A stretch of 8,198 nt of DNA from an uncultured Flavobacteriales bacterium (lineage in GTDB: Bacteria > Bacteroidota > Bacteroidia > Flavobacteriales_D > Crocinitomicaceae): contig CAJQOB010000065.1 of the NCBI GenBank assembly GCA_905479845.1, positions 1-8,198 on the forward strand, given 5' to 3'. Numbering within the stretch: position 1 is the first letter of the stretch; every line of letters starts with the position of its first letter. The notes beneath the pieces are model-generated. The model had not been told where the DNA came from. It worked only from the letters and a program-made list of their open reading frames with translations, and did no database searches. A program made the position numbers and the translations under genes. Below are positions 1 through 5,601 of the stretch, in pieces.

Positions 1-186
1 GAAACAAGTACAACAGTCGCTAATGGATGGGAAACACTAACATTTGACTTCTCCAACGAAGTTGCCGGAACGGCGGCATTGGATGTTACACAATCATTCA
101 CAATGGCATCAATCTTCTTCAATTTCGGAACAGATGGAGCGACAGCAGGTGCTCAAACGTATTACTTCGACGATGTAATGTTCGGA
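1..186 (+). repeat. Partial first copy of the beta-sandwich module
   Basis: This is the C-terminal part of a module that recurs at 511-714. Shared elements are WETL, FDFSNE, the SIFFNFG strand, DGATAG and the closing YYFDDVMFG. Over the last 26 residues, 23 are identical between the copies. The second copy has a few extra residues around GNGWTYD just before SIFFNFG. The beginning of this copy, and perhaps further copies, lies outside the window. Confidence 0.8.
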
Positions 187-978
187 GCGCCGGTTAACCC
201 TCTCGATCAAATTGATATGCCAGTAACGTTTGAAGATGCCAATGTTGATTACACAATGACTGATTTTGGAAACAACGCGTCTACAATAATTACTGACCCT
301 ACAGATCCAACAAACACAGTGATGGAAGTTGTTAAAACCGATTCAGCTGAAGTTTGGGCAGGAACAAGCATTGGAACGCCAGCTGGGTTTGCAACTGATA
401 TTGCATTTACTGCAACTGAGACATTTATCTCAGTGAGAGTTTGGTCGCCAGCTTCTGGAACACCGATTCGTTTGAAGGTTGAAAACTCGGCAAACAACGC
501 AGAAACATGTGAAACTGAATTGACAACATCTGTCGCAGGAGATTGGGAGACCTTAGTATTCGACTTCTCGAACGAAATTGCAGGAACACCGACATTAAGC
601 GATGGTCTTGGAAATGGTTGGACGTACGACTTGGCTTCGATCTTCTTCAACTTTGGAATAGATGGAGCAACTGCCGGAGAGCAAATTTACTATTTCGACG
701 ATGTGATGTTTGGTGATCCATTTGCAGGGGTTAGTGATATGGAGATCGCTGGATTAAGCATTTACCCAAACCCAAGTTCTGATCAATGGACAATCCTTTC
801 AGAATTAACAGATATTGATAATGTAGTTGTTTATGACCTTCAAGGAGCTGTTCTATTAGACACACCCGTTGAAGGAAACGTAATTACAATTGACGCAAAT
901 AAATATGAAGCAGGTGTTTACCTTGCGTACGTTTCAACATCTCAAGGTACAAGCATCATTAGAATGGTGAAAAAGTAA
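1..978 (+). CDS. T9SS-sorted surface protein with tandem carbohydrate-binding-like modules (5' end missing)
   Basis: The reading frame is open from base 1, so the gene starts before the window; only the last 325 codons are visible. The sequence shows the end of one beta-rich module (1-186), a complete second module (199-714), and a C-terminal domain (about 754-975) with the hallmarks of a type A Por/T9SS sorting domain: LSIYPNPS, a central VVYDLQG strand, YEAGVYL, and a basic end (MVKK). By family knowledge, such domains direct export across the outer membrane by the type IX system and are then cleaved, leaving the protein secreted or anchored on the cell surface. The modules resemble galactose-binding-like/CBM beta sandwiches often attached to polysaccharide-degrading or adhesive proteins in marine Bacteroidota. 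That part is inference, and no catalytic domain is visible. An internal ATG at 79 exists but is not the start, because repeat homology continues upstream of it. Confidence 0.9.
   Translation, partial: ETSTTVANGWETLTFDFSNEVAGTAALDVTQSFTMASIFFNFGTDGATAGAQTYYFDDVMFGAPVNPLDQIDMPVTFEDANVDYTMTDFGNNASTIITDPTDPTNTVMEVVKTDSAEVWAGTSIGTPAGFATDIAFTATETFISVRVWSPASGTPIRLKVENSANNAETCETELTTSVAGDWETLVFDFSNEIAGTPTLSDGLGNGWTYDLASIFFNFGIDGATAGEQIYYFDDVMFGDPFAGVSDMEIAGLSIYPNPSSDQWTILSELTDIDNVVVYDLQGAVLLDTPVEGNVITIDANKYEAGVYLAYVSTSQGTSIIRMVKK
199..714 (+). repeat. Complete second copy of the beta-sandwich module (about 172 residues)
   Basis: The module begins around PLDQIDMPVTFED and ends at YYFDDVMFG. Its second half aligns with the partial copy at 1-186. 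The DNA of the two copies is clearly related but differs at many third positions, so the duplication looks old and under protein-level selection rather than recent. The strand-rich pattern with many T, S, N, D and G residues fits a jelly-roll carbohydrate-binding fold. The exact family is not certain from inspection. Confidence 0.75.
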
Positions 979-1005
979 TTAGACAGAAGTTTAATACAGT
1001 AAAAG

Positions 1006-1038
1006 AGCACGGTACGTTATTATGTATCGTGCTTTTTT
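1006..1038 (+). terminator. Intrinsic terminator after the T9SS-sorted protein gene
   Basis: AGCACGGTAC at 1006-1015 pairs with GTATCGTGCT at 1024-1033, a 10-bp stem with one G-U pair and an 8-base loop. The right arm runs straight into six T's (1033-1038). The hairpin begins 27 bases after the TAA stop. It separates this gene from the glycosyltransferase operon downstream. Confidence 0.88.
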
Positions 1039-1152
1039 CGTTTTATCATTTTCCAACCACTCCCCTCCGTGAACAAGTTTGTTAAAAACTCTCGTGATAA
1101 GGAATCAATCAACACTAAAAAGTGCCGCATATTTGTAAGCAAATAAGAGTGC

Positions 1153-2295
1153 ATGTTGGAATTCCTTCCAAGTTTTGATTTATACGCCCCCATCACCTAC
1201 GTGTTTTTCGCGTTTTGCTTTTTTGCATTCGTGCAATTCCTGTACGTCGTTTTCATTTTTGGGAAATTAGCATTTCACCAGATTCGAAAGGAGAAAAATG
1301 GAAATGAAACTCCTGGATTAAGCGTGATCATTGCTGCACGAAACGAATCTGAGAACTTGTACCGATTCCTTCCTTTCATCCTTGAGCAAGATTACCCAAA
1401 CTTTGAAGTAATTGTTGTGAATCATCAATCCATTGATGACTCGAAATATGTACTCGACGCTTACAAACAGCAATATCCTAATCTAAAAATCATTGAGATT
1501 GAGCGAAACAAACATTTGAAATTTGGAAAAAAGCTCCCACTTACCTTGGGGATTAAAGCCGCAAAAAACGAGCACCTCATTTTCACAGACGCAGATTGCA
1601 AGCCAAATTCTGACCAATGGCTATACAGCATGGCGGCCCGTTTCTCAAAGAAGAGCGAAATCGTTCTCGGATATGGACCTGTTTACAAACGTAAAGGCTT
1701 TGCCAATCGCTTGATGCGCTTCGATACCGCCTGGATAGGAATGAGCTACTTATCAATGGCAAAGGCACGCTTCCCCTACATGGGAATAGGTCGAAACCTC
1801 GCCTATACAAAAACAACCTTCGAAAGCGTAAGTGGATTCAAATCGCACTATTCGCTAGCATCTGGTGACGATGATTTGTTCATTCAGGAGGCCGCGAAAA
1901 ATCAAAACTACACAATCAACATTGAGCCAGAATCATTCTGCTACTCAAAAGCCCCGAAAACGCTCAAAAAATGGACTAGACAGAAAGCTAGACATTACAC
2001 TACAGCGAGTAAATACAAGGTTATTAAAAAACTGCTGTTAGGAATCTACCCACTTAGTCTGCTTTTCATGCTGATTTCCTTTGTTTCTTTGTGTTTAGTA
2101 TACGAATACCTTTGGATTGCCTTAGCTATTTTTGTTTTCATATTGACGGTTAAATGGATTGTTTTCGGCAAAGCATTTAGAAAAATCAAAGAAAACACCT
2201 TCGTCGCATGGTTACCTCTATGGGACATCTTTTATGCAATTTGGACTCCAATCATGTTCTATACAGTGAGTAAAACAGAAGCGGACAAATGGTAA
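1153..2295 (+). CDS. Membrane-anchored family 2 glycosyltransferase
   Basis: The product is 380 residues. One hydrophobic segment lies at about 13-37, followed by a cytosolic GT-A domain beginning at PGLSVIIAARNE (54-64). The DxD-type motif is TDADCK (145-150, D146/D148), which in GT2 enzymes binds the divalent metal and nucleotide sugar. An acidic GDDD motif (238-241) sits where the catalytic base is expected. A KWTRQKARH stretch (273-281) takes the place of the QxxRW motif of processive synthases. Two or three hydrophobic segments follow (about 297-317, 319-337 and 350-371). The enzyme should transfer a sugar from a nucleotide or lipid-linked donor at the inner membrane; donor, acceptor and pathway cannot be read from the sequence. 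The ATG at 1153 is chosen because it directly precedes the membrane anchor. Its stop overlaps the start of the sigma factor gene, which implies co-transcription and possible translational coupling. Confidence 0.88.
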   Translation: MLEFLPSFDLYAPITYVFFAFCFFAFVQFLYVVFIFGKLAFHQIRKEKNGNETPGLSVIIAARNESENLYRFLPFILEQDYPNFEVIVVNHQSIDDSKYVLDAYKQQYPNLKIIEIERNKHLKFGKKLPLTLGIKAAKNEHLIFTDADCKPNSDQWLYSMAARFSKKSEIVLGYGPVYKRKGFANRLMRFDTAWIGMSYLSMAKARFPYMGIGRNLAYTKTTFESVSGFKSHYSLASGDDDLFIQEAAKNQNYTINIEPESFCYSKAPKTLKKWTRQKARHYTTASKYKVIKKLLLGIYPLSLLFMLISFVSLCLVYEYLWIALAIFVFILTVKWIVFGKAFRKIKENTFVAWLPLWDIFYAIWTPIMFYTVSKTEADKW

Positions 2296-2897
2296 AAAAT
2301 CAAGATCATCTATCAGACAAAGCAAAAAAAGACCTGGAATTGGTTGAAGCTGCAATTGAAGGAGATCAAATGGCGTACGGTGAATTAATGGACCGTTACC
2401 GAGAATCGATTTATTACATGATGCTAAAAATGGTGAAGAACACTGACGATGCAGATGATTTAACGATCGAAGCATTTGGAAAAGCATTCAACCGTTTAAA
2501 ACAATACTCGCCCAACTACGCTTTCAGCACGTGGTTATTCAAAATTGCCTCTAACAACTGTATCGATTTCATTCGAAAGAAACGCATCAAAGTGACTTCA
2601 ATGGATTCTGGAATCAAGAGCAACGATGGAGAAACAATTTACATCGACGCAAAGAGCAACACGCTTGATCCGGAAGAAACGATCATGAAGAAGCAAAAGG
2701 TGATTCACATGAGAACACTTGTGAGCAAACTCAAACCACGCTACAGAATCCTTGTTGAGAAACGTTACTTTGAAGAATTGAGTTACGAAGAAATTTCTTT
2801 AGAGCTGGGACTTCCGTTGGGGACAGTGAAAGCTCAACTTTTCAGAGCTCGCGACTTCCTCTCAAATATGATTGAGAACACGAAAGACACGATCTAA
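2289..2897 (+). CDS. RNA polymerase sigma-70 family factor, ECF-like
   Basis: The product is 202 residues and has the two-domain architecture of ECF sigma factors. Region 2 spans about 29-99 and includes DADDLTIEAFGKAF, the core-binding/-10 helix, then FSTWLFKIASNNCIDFIRKKR, the DNA-melting and -10 recognition segment. Region 4 spans about 143-195 with YFEELSYEEIS and LPLGTVKAQLFRAR, the helix-turn-helix that reads the -35 element. The linker (about 100-142) is fairly long and carries the DPEE motif common in this family. The gene starts 7 bases before the end of the glycosyltransferase gene, as ATGGTAA shared between frames, and stops two bases before rsmG. ECF factors are usually held by an anti-sigma factor encoded next door, but none is seen here. 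The regulon is unknown. Confidence 0.92.
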   Translation: MVKNQDHLSDKAKKDLELVEAAIEGDQMAYGELMDRYRESIYYMMLKMVKNTDDADDLTIEAFGKAFNRLKQYSPNYAFSTWLFKIASNNCIDFIRKKRIKVTSMDSGIKSNDGETIYIDAKSNTLDPEETIMKKQKVIHMRTLVSKLKPRYRILVEKRYFEELSYEEISLELGLPLGTVKAQLFRARDFLSNMIENTKDTI

Positions 2898-2899
2898 TC

Positions 2900-3529
2900 A
2901 TGAATGGTATTGATCTCGTATTTAAGTATTTCCCTGACATCAGCGATGAACAGAAGGAGCAATTTGAACGTTTAGAGGAGCTATACTCCGAATGGAACGC
3001 CCAAATCAACGTAATATCTCGAAAAGACACAGATAACTTCTACGAACGACATGTTTTGCACTCATTGGCAATTGCCAAGGTGATGGAATTCAAAGATGGA
3101 AGTAAAATCCTAGATATTGGAACTGGCGGTGGATTTCCTGGAATCCCCTTAGCGATTCTTTTCCCGAATTCTAATTTCTTATTGGTTGATTCTATTGGAA
3201 AGAAGATTACAGTCGTTAAGGAAGTCGCAAATGCGCTTGGATTGAATAATGTGCGCGCCACACACGAACGTGCGGAAAACATCAAGGAACAATTTGACTT
3301 CATCGTGAGTCGCGCTGTAACAGCAATGCCTAAGTTCTTACTCTGGACCAAAGGTAAATTTCTCAAACAAAACAACAATTCATTTAAGAATGGAATCCTC
3401 TATCTGAAAGGAGGCGATTTGAAAGAAGAAATGGCAACAGTAAAGAAAGCTATTCAATACTTCGATCTACCCGATTTTTATTCTGAAGAATTCTTTGAAA
3501 CGAAGAAGGTGGTGTACGTCCGTAACTAG
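2900..3529 (+). CDS. rsmG: 16S rRNA (guanine527-N7)-methyltransferase RsmG (GidB)
   Basis: The product is 209 residues, the usual size for RsmG. The family methylates N7 of G527 in 16S rRNA using S-adenosylmethionine; loss of the enzyme in other bacteria gives low-level streptomycin resistance. Visible motifs are the N-terminal LYSEWNAQINVISRKD (29-43), then ERHVLHSL (49-56). The SAM-binding glycine-rich loop is ILDIGTGGGFPGIP (70-83). An acidic residue ending the next strand lies in LLVDSIGKK (94-102). The VSRAV signature (136-140), typical of the family, follows. The ATG lies two bases after the sigma factor stop with no separate promoter, so it is the third gene of the operon. No Shine-Dalgarno sequence is present, which is normal for this phylum. 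Confidence 0.95.
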   Translation: MNGIDLVFKYFPDISDEQKEQFERLEELYSEWNAQINVISRKDTDNFYERHVLHSLAIAKVMEFKDGSKILDIGTGGGFPGIPLAILFPNSNFLLVDSIGKKITVVKEVANALGLNNVRATHERAENIKEQFDFIVSRAVTAMPKFLLWTKGKFLKQNNNSFKNGILYLKGGDLKEEMATVKKAIQYFDLPDFYSEEFFETKKVVYVRN

Positions 3530-3576
3530 TTCTACCAATCTATCCACAAATCCTTCACGTAATTTTACCCCATAAG

Positions 3577-3640
3577 CTCTTTGCGCCTTGGCGAACTTGG
3601 CTGTTCATTTTTTACCACAAAGACACAAAGGACACAACGC
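3577..3640. repeat. Imperfect inverted-repeat element of CTTTGYG / CACAAAG words
   Basis: The left arm (3577-3604) contains stepwise repeats CTTTGCG, CTTGGCG and CTTGGCTG. The right arm (3614-3640) contains ACCACAAAG, ACACAAAGG and ACACAACGC. The reverse complement of the right arm aligns with the left arm with several transitions and two small gaps, so the unit can fold into an imperfect hairpin around an AT-rich centre (CATTTTTT). It lies between the convergent ends of rsmG and the minus-strand gene. Similar CTTTGYG-type intergenic words are familiar from many environmental genomes, from general recollection. It may be a dispersed REP-like element, or serve as a bidirectional terminator. 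Confidence 0.6.
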
Positions 3641-3704
3641 TTTCAGTAACAGGCTAATTTGTCGATGATTCAAAAAACACAAAAAGGAACTTGAAAGTGC
3701 AGAT

Positions 3705-4244
3705 CTAGTCTACCTTGTACTTCTTGAAGAAAGCATCCCAATCCCAGACGAAATTTTCCATCAACTCATCCATTCGTTTCAAGAACAAAGGATTTGGCAC
3801 TTGCATTCTTCTAAAGTATTCGTCTTGGAAGTTATACAGGGTATACTTATCAAAAATTGTCTTTGACATCGCATAAACCACATTCTTCGAAGGGTGATTC
3901 AAGCGGCTCATCAGGTGACGGTAATCTTTCACCATTGATTTAAACTCAAAAACACTCATTCCGTAAGCCTTAGATAGCTTTTCGAAAATCAATCGCTCAA
4001 CTTCAAACGCTTGTTCACCATCGAAAGTACTTTCAAGTAAATTCATATTTCCGATCAATACAATCAGAGAAAATTCGTGGTGATCTTGGGAATCAACGTT
4101 TGGTTGAGTAGAGAAAGAAGCATCTTCATTGATGAATTCAGCAACAACTGGGAAGCCGCGCTGCGTTGCGTCAAACAGACCATTGATAAACACATTTGCG
4201 AGCTTATCACTACTTACTTTCTTCTTTAAAATTGAACCAAACAT
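3705..4244 (-). CDS. Uncharacterised 179-residue helical protein
   Basis: I do not recognise a functional family. The protein has no signal peptide or membrane segment and looks cytosolic and mainly helical. It is rich in aromatic and charged residues: a basic start (MFGSILKKKVSSDK), a central hydrophobic stretch (FSLIVLIGNMNLL, 58-70), a charged helix with EVERLIFEKLSKAYG (81-95), and an aromatic, acidic C terminus (ENFVWDWDAFFKKYK, 163-177). The ATG at 4242-4244 is chosen over an upstream in-frame TTG (4281-4283) because that TTG falls inside the -7 promoter element. The gene is monocistronic in this window, convergent with rsmG and divergent from the efflux operon. The intact frame and the promoter argue that it is a real, expressed gene; its role is unknown. 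Confidence 0.8.
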   Translation of the reverse strand: MFGSILKKKVSSDKLANVFINGLFDATQRGFPVVAEFINEDASFSTQPNVDSQDHHEFSLIVLIGNMNLLESTFDGEQAFEVERLIFEKLSKAYGMSVFEFKSMVKDYRHLMSRLNHPSKNVVYAMSKTIFDKYTLYNFQDEYFRRMQVPNPLFLKRMDELMENFVWDWDAFFKKYKVD

Positions 4245-4270
4245 ATTCCTGAGGTTGAGAGTCTTACTGC

Positions 4271-4280
4271 TTGTTAACAA
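4271..4280. promoter_or_regulatory. Perfect palindrome TTGTTAACAA at the predicted transcription start
   Basis: The ten bases read the same on both strands and abut the -7 element of the minus-strand promoter. A regulator bound here would block transcription initiation. A perfect 10-base palindrome made of A/T-rich bases can also arise by chance, so this is a candidate only. Confidence 0.3.
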
Positions 4281-4313
4281 CAAAGGTACACACTATTATC
4301 TCAATGTTATCAA
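4281..4313 (-). promoter_or_regulatory. Bacteroidota-type promoter for the uncharacterised minus-strand gene
   Basis: Read on the minus strand, TTG (4313-4311) is followed by 22 bases and then TACCTTTG (4288-4281). The latter is an exact match to the TAnnTTTG -7 consensus known for this phylum, and the spacing lies within the accepted range of about 17-23. Transcription would start near 4276, about 30 bases before the ATG at 4244. The start region overlaps a perfect 10-base palindrome, TTGTTAACAA (4271-4280), which could be an operator. Confidence 0.6.
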
Positions 4314-4419
4314 CACTACTTTTAAGGTTTTCAACATCTTTTTCCACATGATAGAATTCACCATCTTTATCCTACTATCCGACTCTTCAACACGTGTATC
4401 TGCTTTTCATACTTTTTTA

Positions 4420-4452
4420 TTGAACCAAATGCCCTTTCGATTTGTACTTTTA
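4420..4452 (+). promoter_or_regulatory. Candidate promoter for the RND efflux operon
   Basis: TTG (4420-4422), 22 bases, then TACTTTTA (4445-4452), which matches TAnnTTTG except for the last base. The spacer is the same length as in the divergent promoter at 4281-4313. Transcription would begin about 5-8 bases further on, leaving a leader of roughly 20 bases before the ATG at 4478. One mismatch and the low complexity of the region keep confidence modest. Confidence 0.35.
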
Positions 4453-4477
4453 TACAGTTATATCTGATTGCAAATTT

Positions 4478-5599
4478 ATGAAGCGAAGTCAACTAATTTT
4501 ACTCGCCATTTTCGTCGTTATCTCCGGTGTGATCTATATCGCACTAGCCAACAACAAGAAAGACGTAGTAAAGGAACTTAAACCTGAAGAAAAAACAGTT
4601 TACGTTCCGATTCGAGAGGTCAAAAACAAGATGAGAACGGTTTCTATGGAATCGTATGGCCAAGTGAACCCGAACGCAGAAATCAACATCTCCTTTGAAG
4701 TTCAAGGTAAGTTAATTCGAGGCGCGGTAACCATGAAGCCTGGGATCAAGTTTCGCAAAGGACAATTGCTGTATCGCCTGAATAATTCAGATGCTCTCTA
4801 CACCTTGAAAGCACGAAAATCTGGCTTGACGACTATTCTCGTGGCTTCGTTACCTGATATCGAATTGGATTTCCCACAAGAAAGAGATAAGTGGGTTAAA
4901 TTTTTGAATGGGCTCAACCCTGATGCAAAATCACTTCCAGCATTCCCTCCAACAAACTCTGAAAAAGAAAGTCTGTTCATCGTTGGAAGAAACATTCTTA
5001 CAGAATACTACACGCTGAAAAGCATGGAGGAGCAACTCAAAAAATACGCTTATCATGCACCATTCAGTGGAACAGTAATCTCGGTGAATGCCGAACCCGG
5101 AGCAGTCGCAAGCCCAGGAATGATGATTGCCCGAATCGCCAAGACTGGAGATTTTGAGGTTAAAATCCCTATCGCGATGGAAGATCTCGATAAATTCAAA
5201 AATCAGAAACAAGCTGATTTCAAAGATTCAAAAGGACGACACATTGGAACTGGAAAAATCATTCGGATCTCAGACGTAGTGAATCAACAAACGCAATCAG
5301 TGGATGTCTACTACTCCATCAAGCCTGAAAAAGGAAATCAAATCTACAACGGAATGTTTTTAACCGTTACGATCCCCGAAGAAGAAACGAAAACAGTAAT
5401 GGCAATTCCACGTGCCGCAGTGGACAAAGGAAAAGTGACACTTCTTGAGGGAGGAAAAATGATCCAACGTGAAATCCTTCAGGTTGGAGAAGTTCCAGAT
5501 TCACTGTTCATCACTGGTTTGAAAAATGGAGAGCAACTCGTTCTGGAAAAACTTGAAAAAGTTGATCCGCAGAAGAAATACATTGGAATCAAACGTTAG
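4478..5599 (+). CDS. RND efflux periplasmic adaptor (HlyD/AcrA-type membrane fusion protein)
   Basis: The product is 373 residues. Adaptors of this type sit in the periplasm, bridging the RND pump to an outer-membrane TolC-like channel. The N terminus has basic residues, then one hydrophobic segment (about 6-24) with no lipobox cysteine, so it is probably anchored by an uncleaved helix rather than as a lipoprotein. The first lipoyl half follows (about 66-101, with VQGKL and GIKFRKGQLLYRL). A helical region runs from about 104 to 190. The second lipoyl half contains YHAPFSGTVISVNAEPGAVASPG (192-214). A beta-barrel domain (about 225-300) contains the NGMFLTVTIP strand (291-300), and a membrane-proximal domain ends the protein. 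The ATG at 4478 is preferred to an in-frame TTG at 4442 because it directly precedes the anchor segment. The stop is two bases before the permease start, so the pair is an operon. Confidence 0.92.
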   Translation: MKRSQLILLAIFVVISGVIYIALANNKKDVVKELKPEEKTVYVPIREVKNKMRTVSMESYGQVNPNAEINISFEVQGKLIRGAVTMKPGIKFRKGQLLYRLNNSDALYTLKARKSGLTTILVASLPDIELDFPQERDKWVKFLNGLNPDAKSLPAFPPTNSEKESLFIVGRNILTEYYTLKSMEEQLKKYAYHAPFSGTVISVNAEPGAVASPGMMIARIAKTGDFEVKIPIAMEDLDKFKNQKQADFKDSKGRHIGTGKIIRISDVVNQQTQSVDVYYSIKPEKGNQIYNGMFLTVTIPEEETKTVMAIPRAAVDKGKVTLLEGGKMIQREILQVGEVPDSLFITGLKNGEQLVLEKLEKVDPQKKYIGIKR

Positions 5600-5601
5600 G
5601 C

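Noticed and set aside
249..650. Minus-strand 133-codon frame opposite the T9SS-sorted protein
   Set aside because: It is antisense to the repeat module, and its length is explained by the codon pattern of the real gene; no motif or promoter supports it.
1128..1135. CATATTTG as a -7 element for the glycosyltransferase operon
   Set aside because: It lacks the first T of TAnnTTTG, and no TTG occurs at the right distance upstream. No convincing promoter was found in 1039-1152.
3577..3640. CRISPR-like array
   Set aside because: The repeated words are only 7-9 bases, lie back to back without spacers of constant length, and switch orientation at the centre; no cas genes are nearby.
3665..3704. Possible terminator after the minus-strand gene, from TTCAA/TTGAA arms and A-runs
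   Set aside because: The stem is only 5 bases with a 17-base loop and no T-tract in the correct place; the nearby CTTTGYG inverted repeat is a better candidate.
4245..4283. Upstream TTG start for the minus-strand gene adding 13 residues
   Set aside because: The TTG at 4281-4283 is part of the TACCTTTG promoter element, so it lies upstream of the transcription start.
4129..4467. A 112-codon plus-strand open frame reading through the divergent intergenic region
   Set aside because: Its first part is antisense to the minus-strand gene at 3705-4244, and the rest runs through the promoter region. The translation is low-complexity hydrophobic sequence with no recognisable motif.
4442..4477. Upstream TTG start for the adaptor adding 12 residues
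   Set aside because: The ATG at 4478 directly precedes a normal basic-then-hydrophobic anchor. The TTG also lies within or before the likely promoter, so it would probably not be transcribed.
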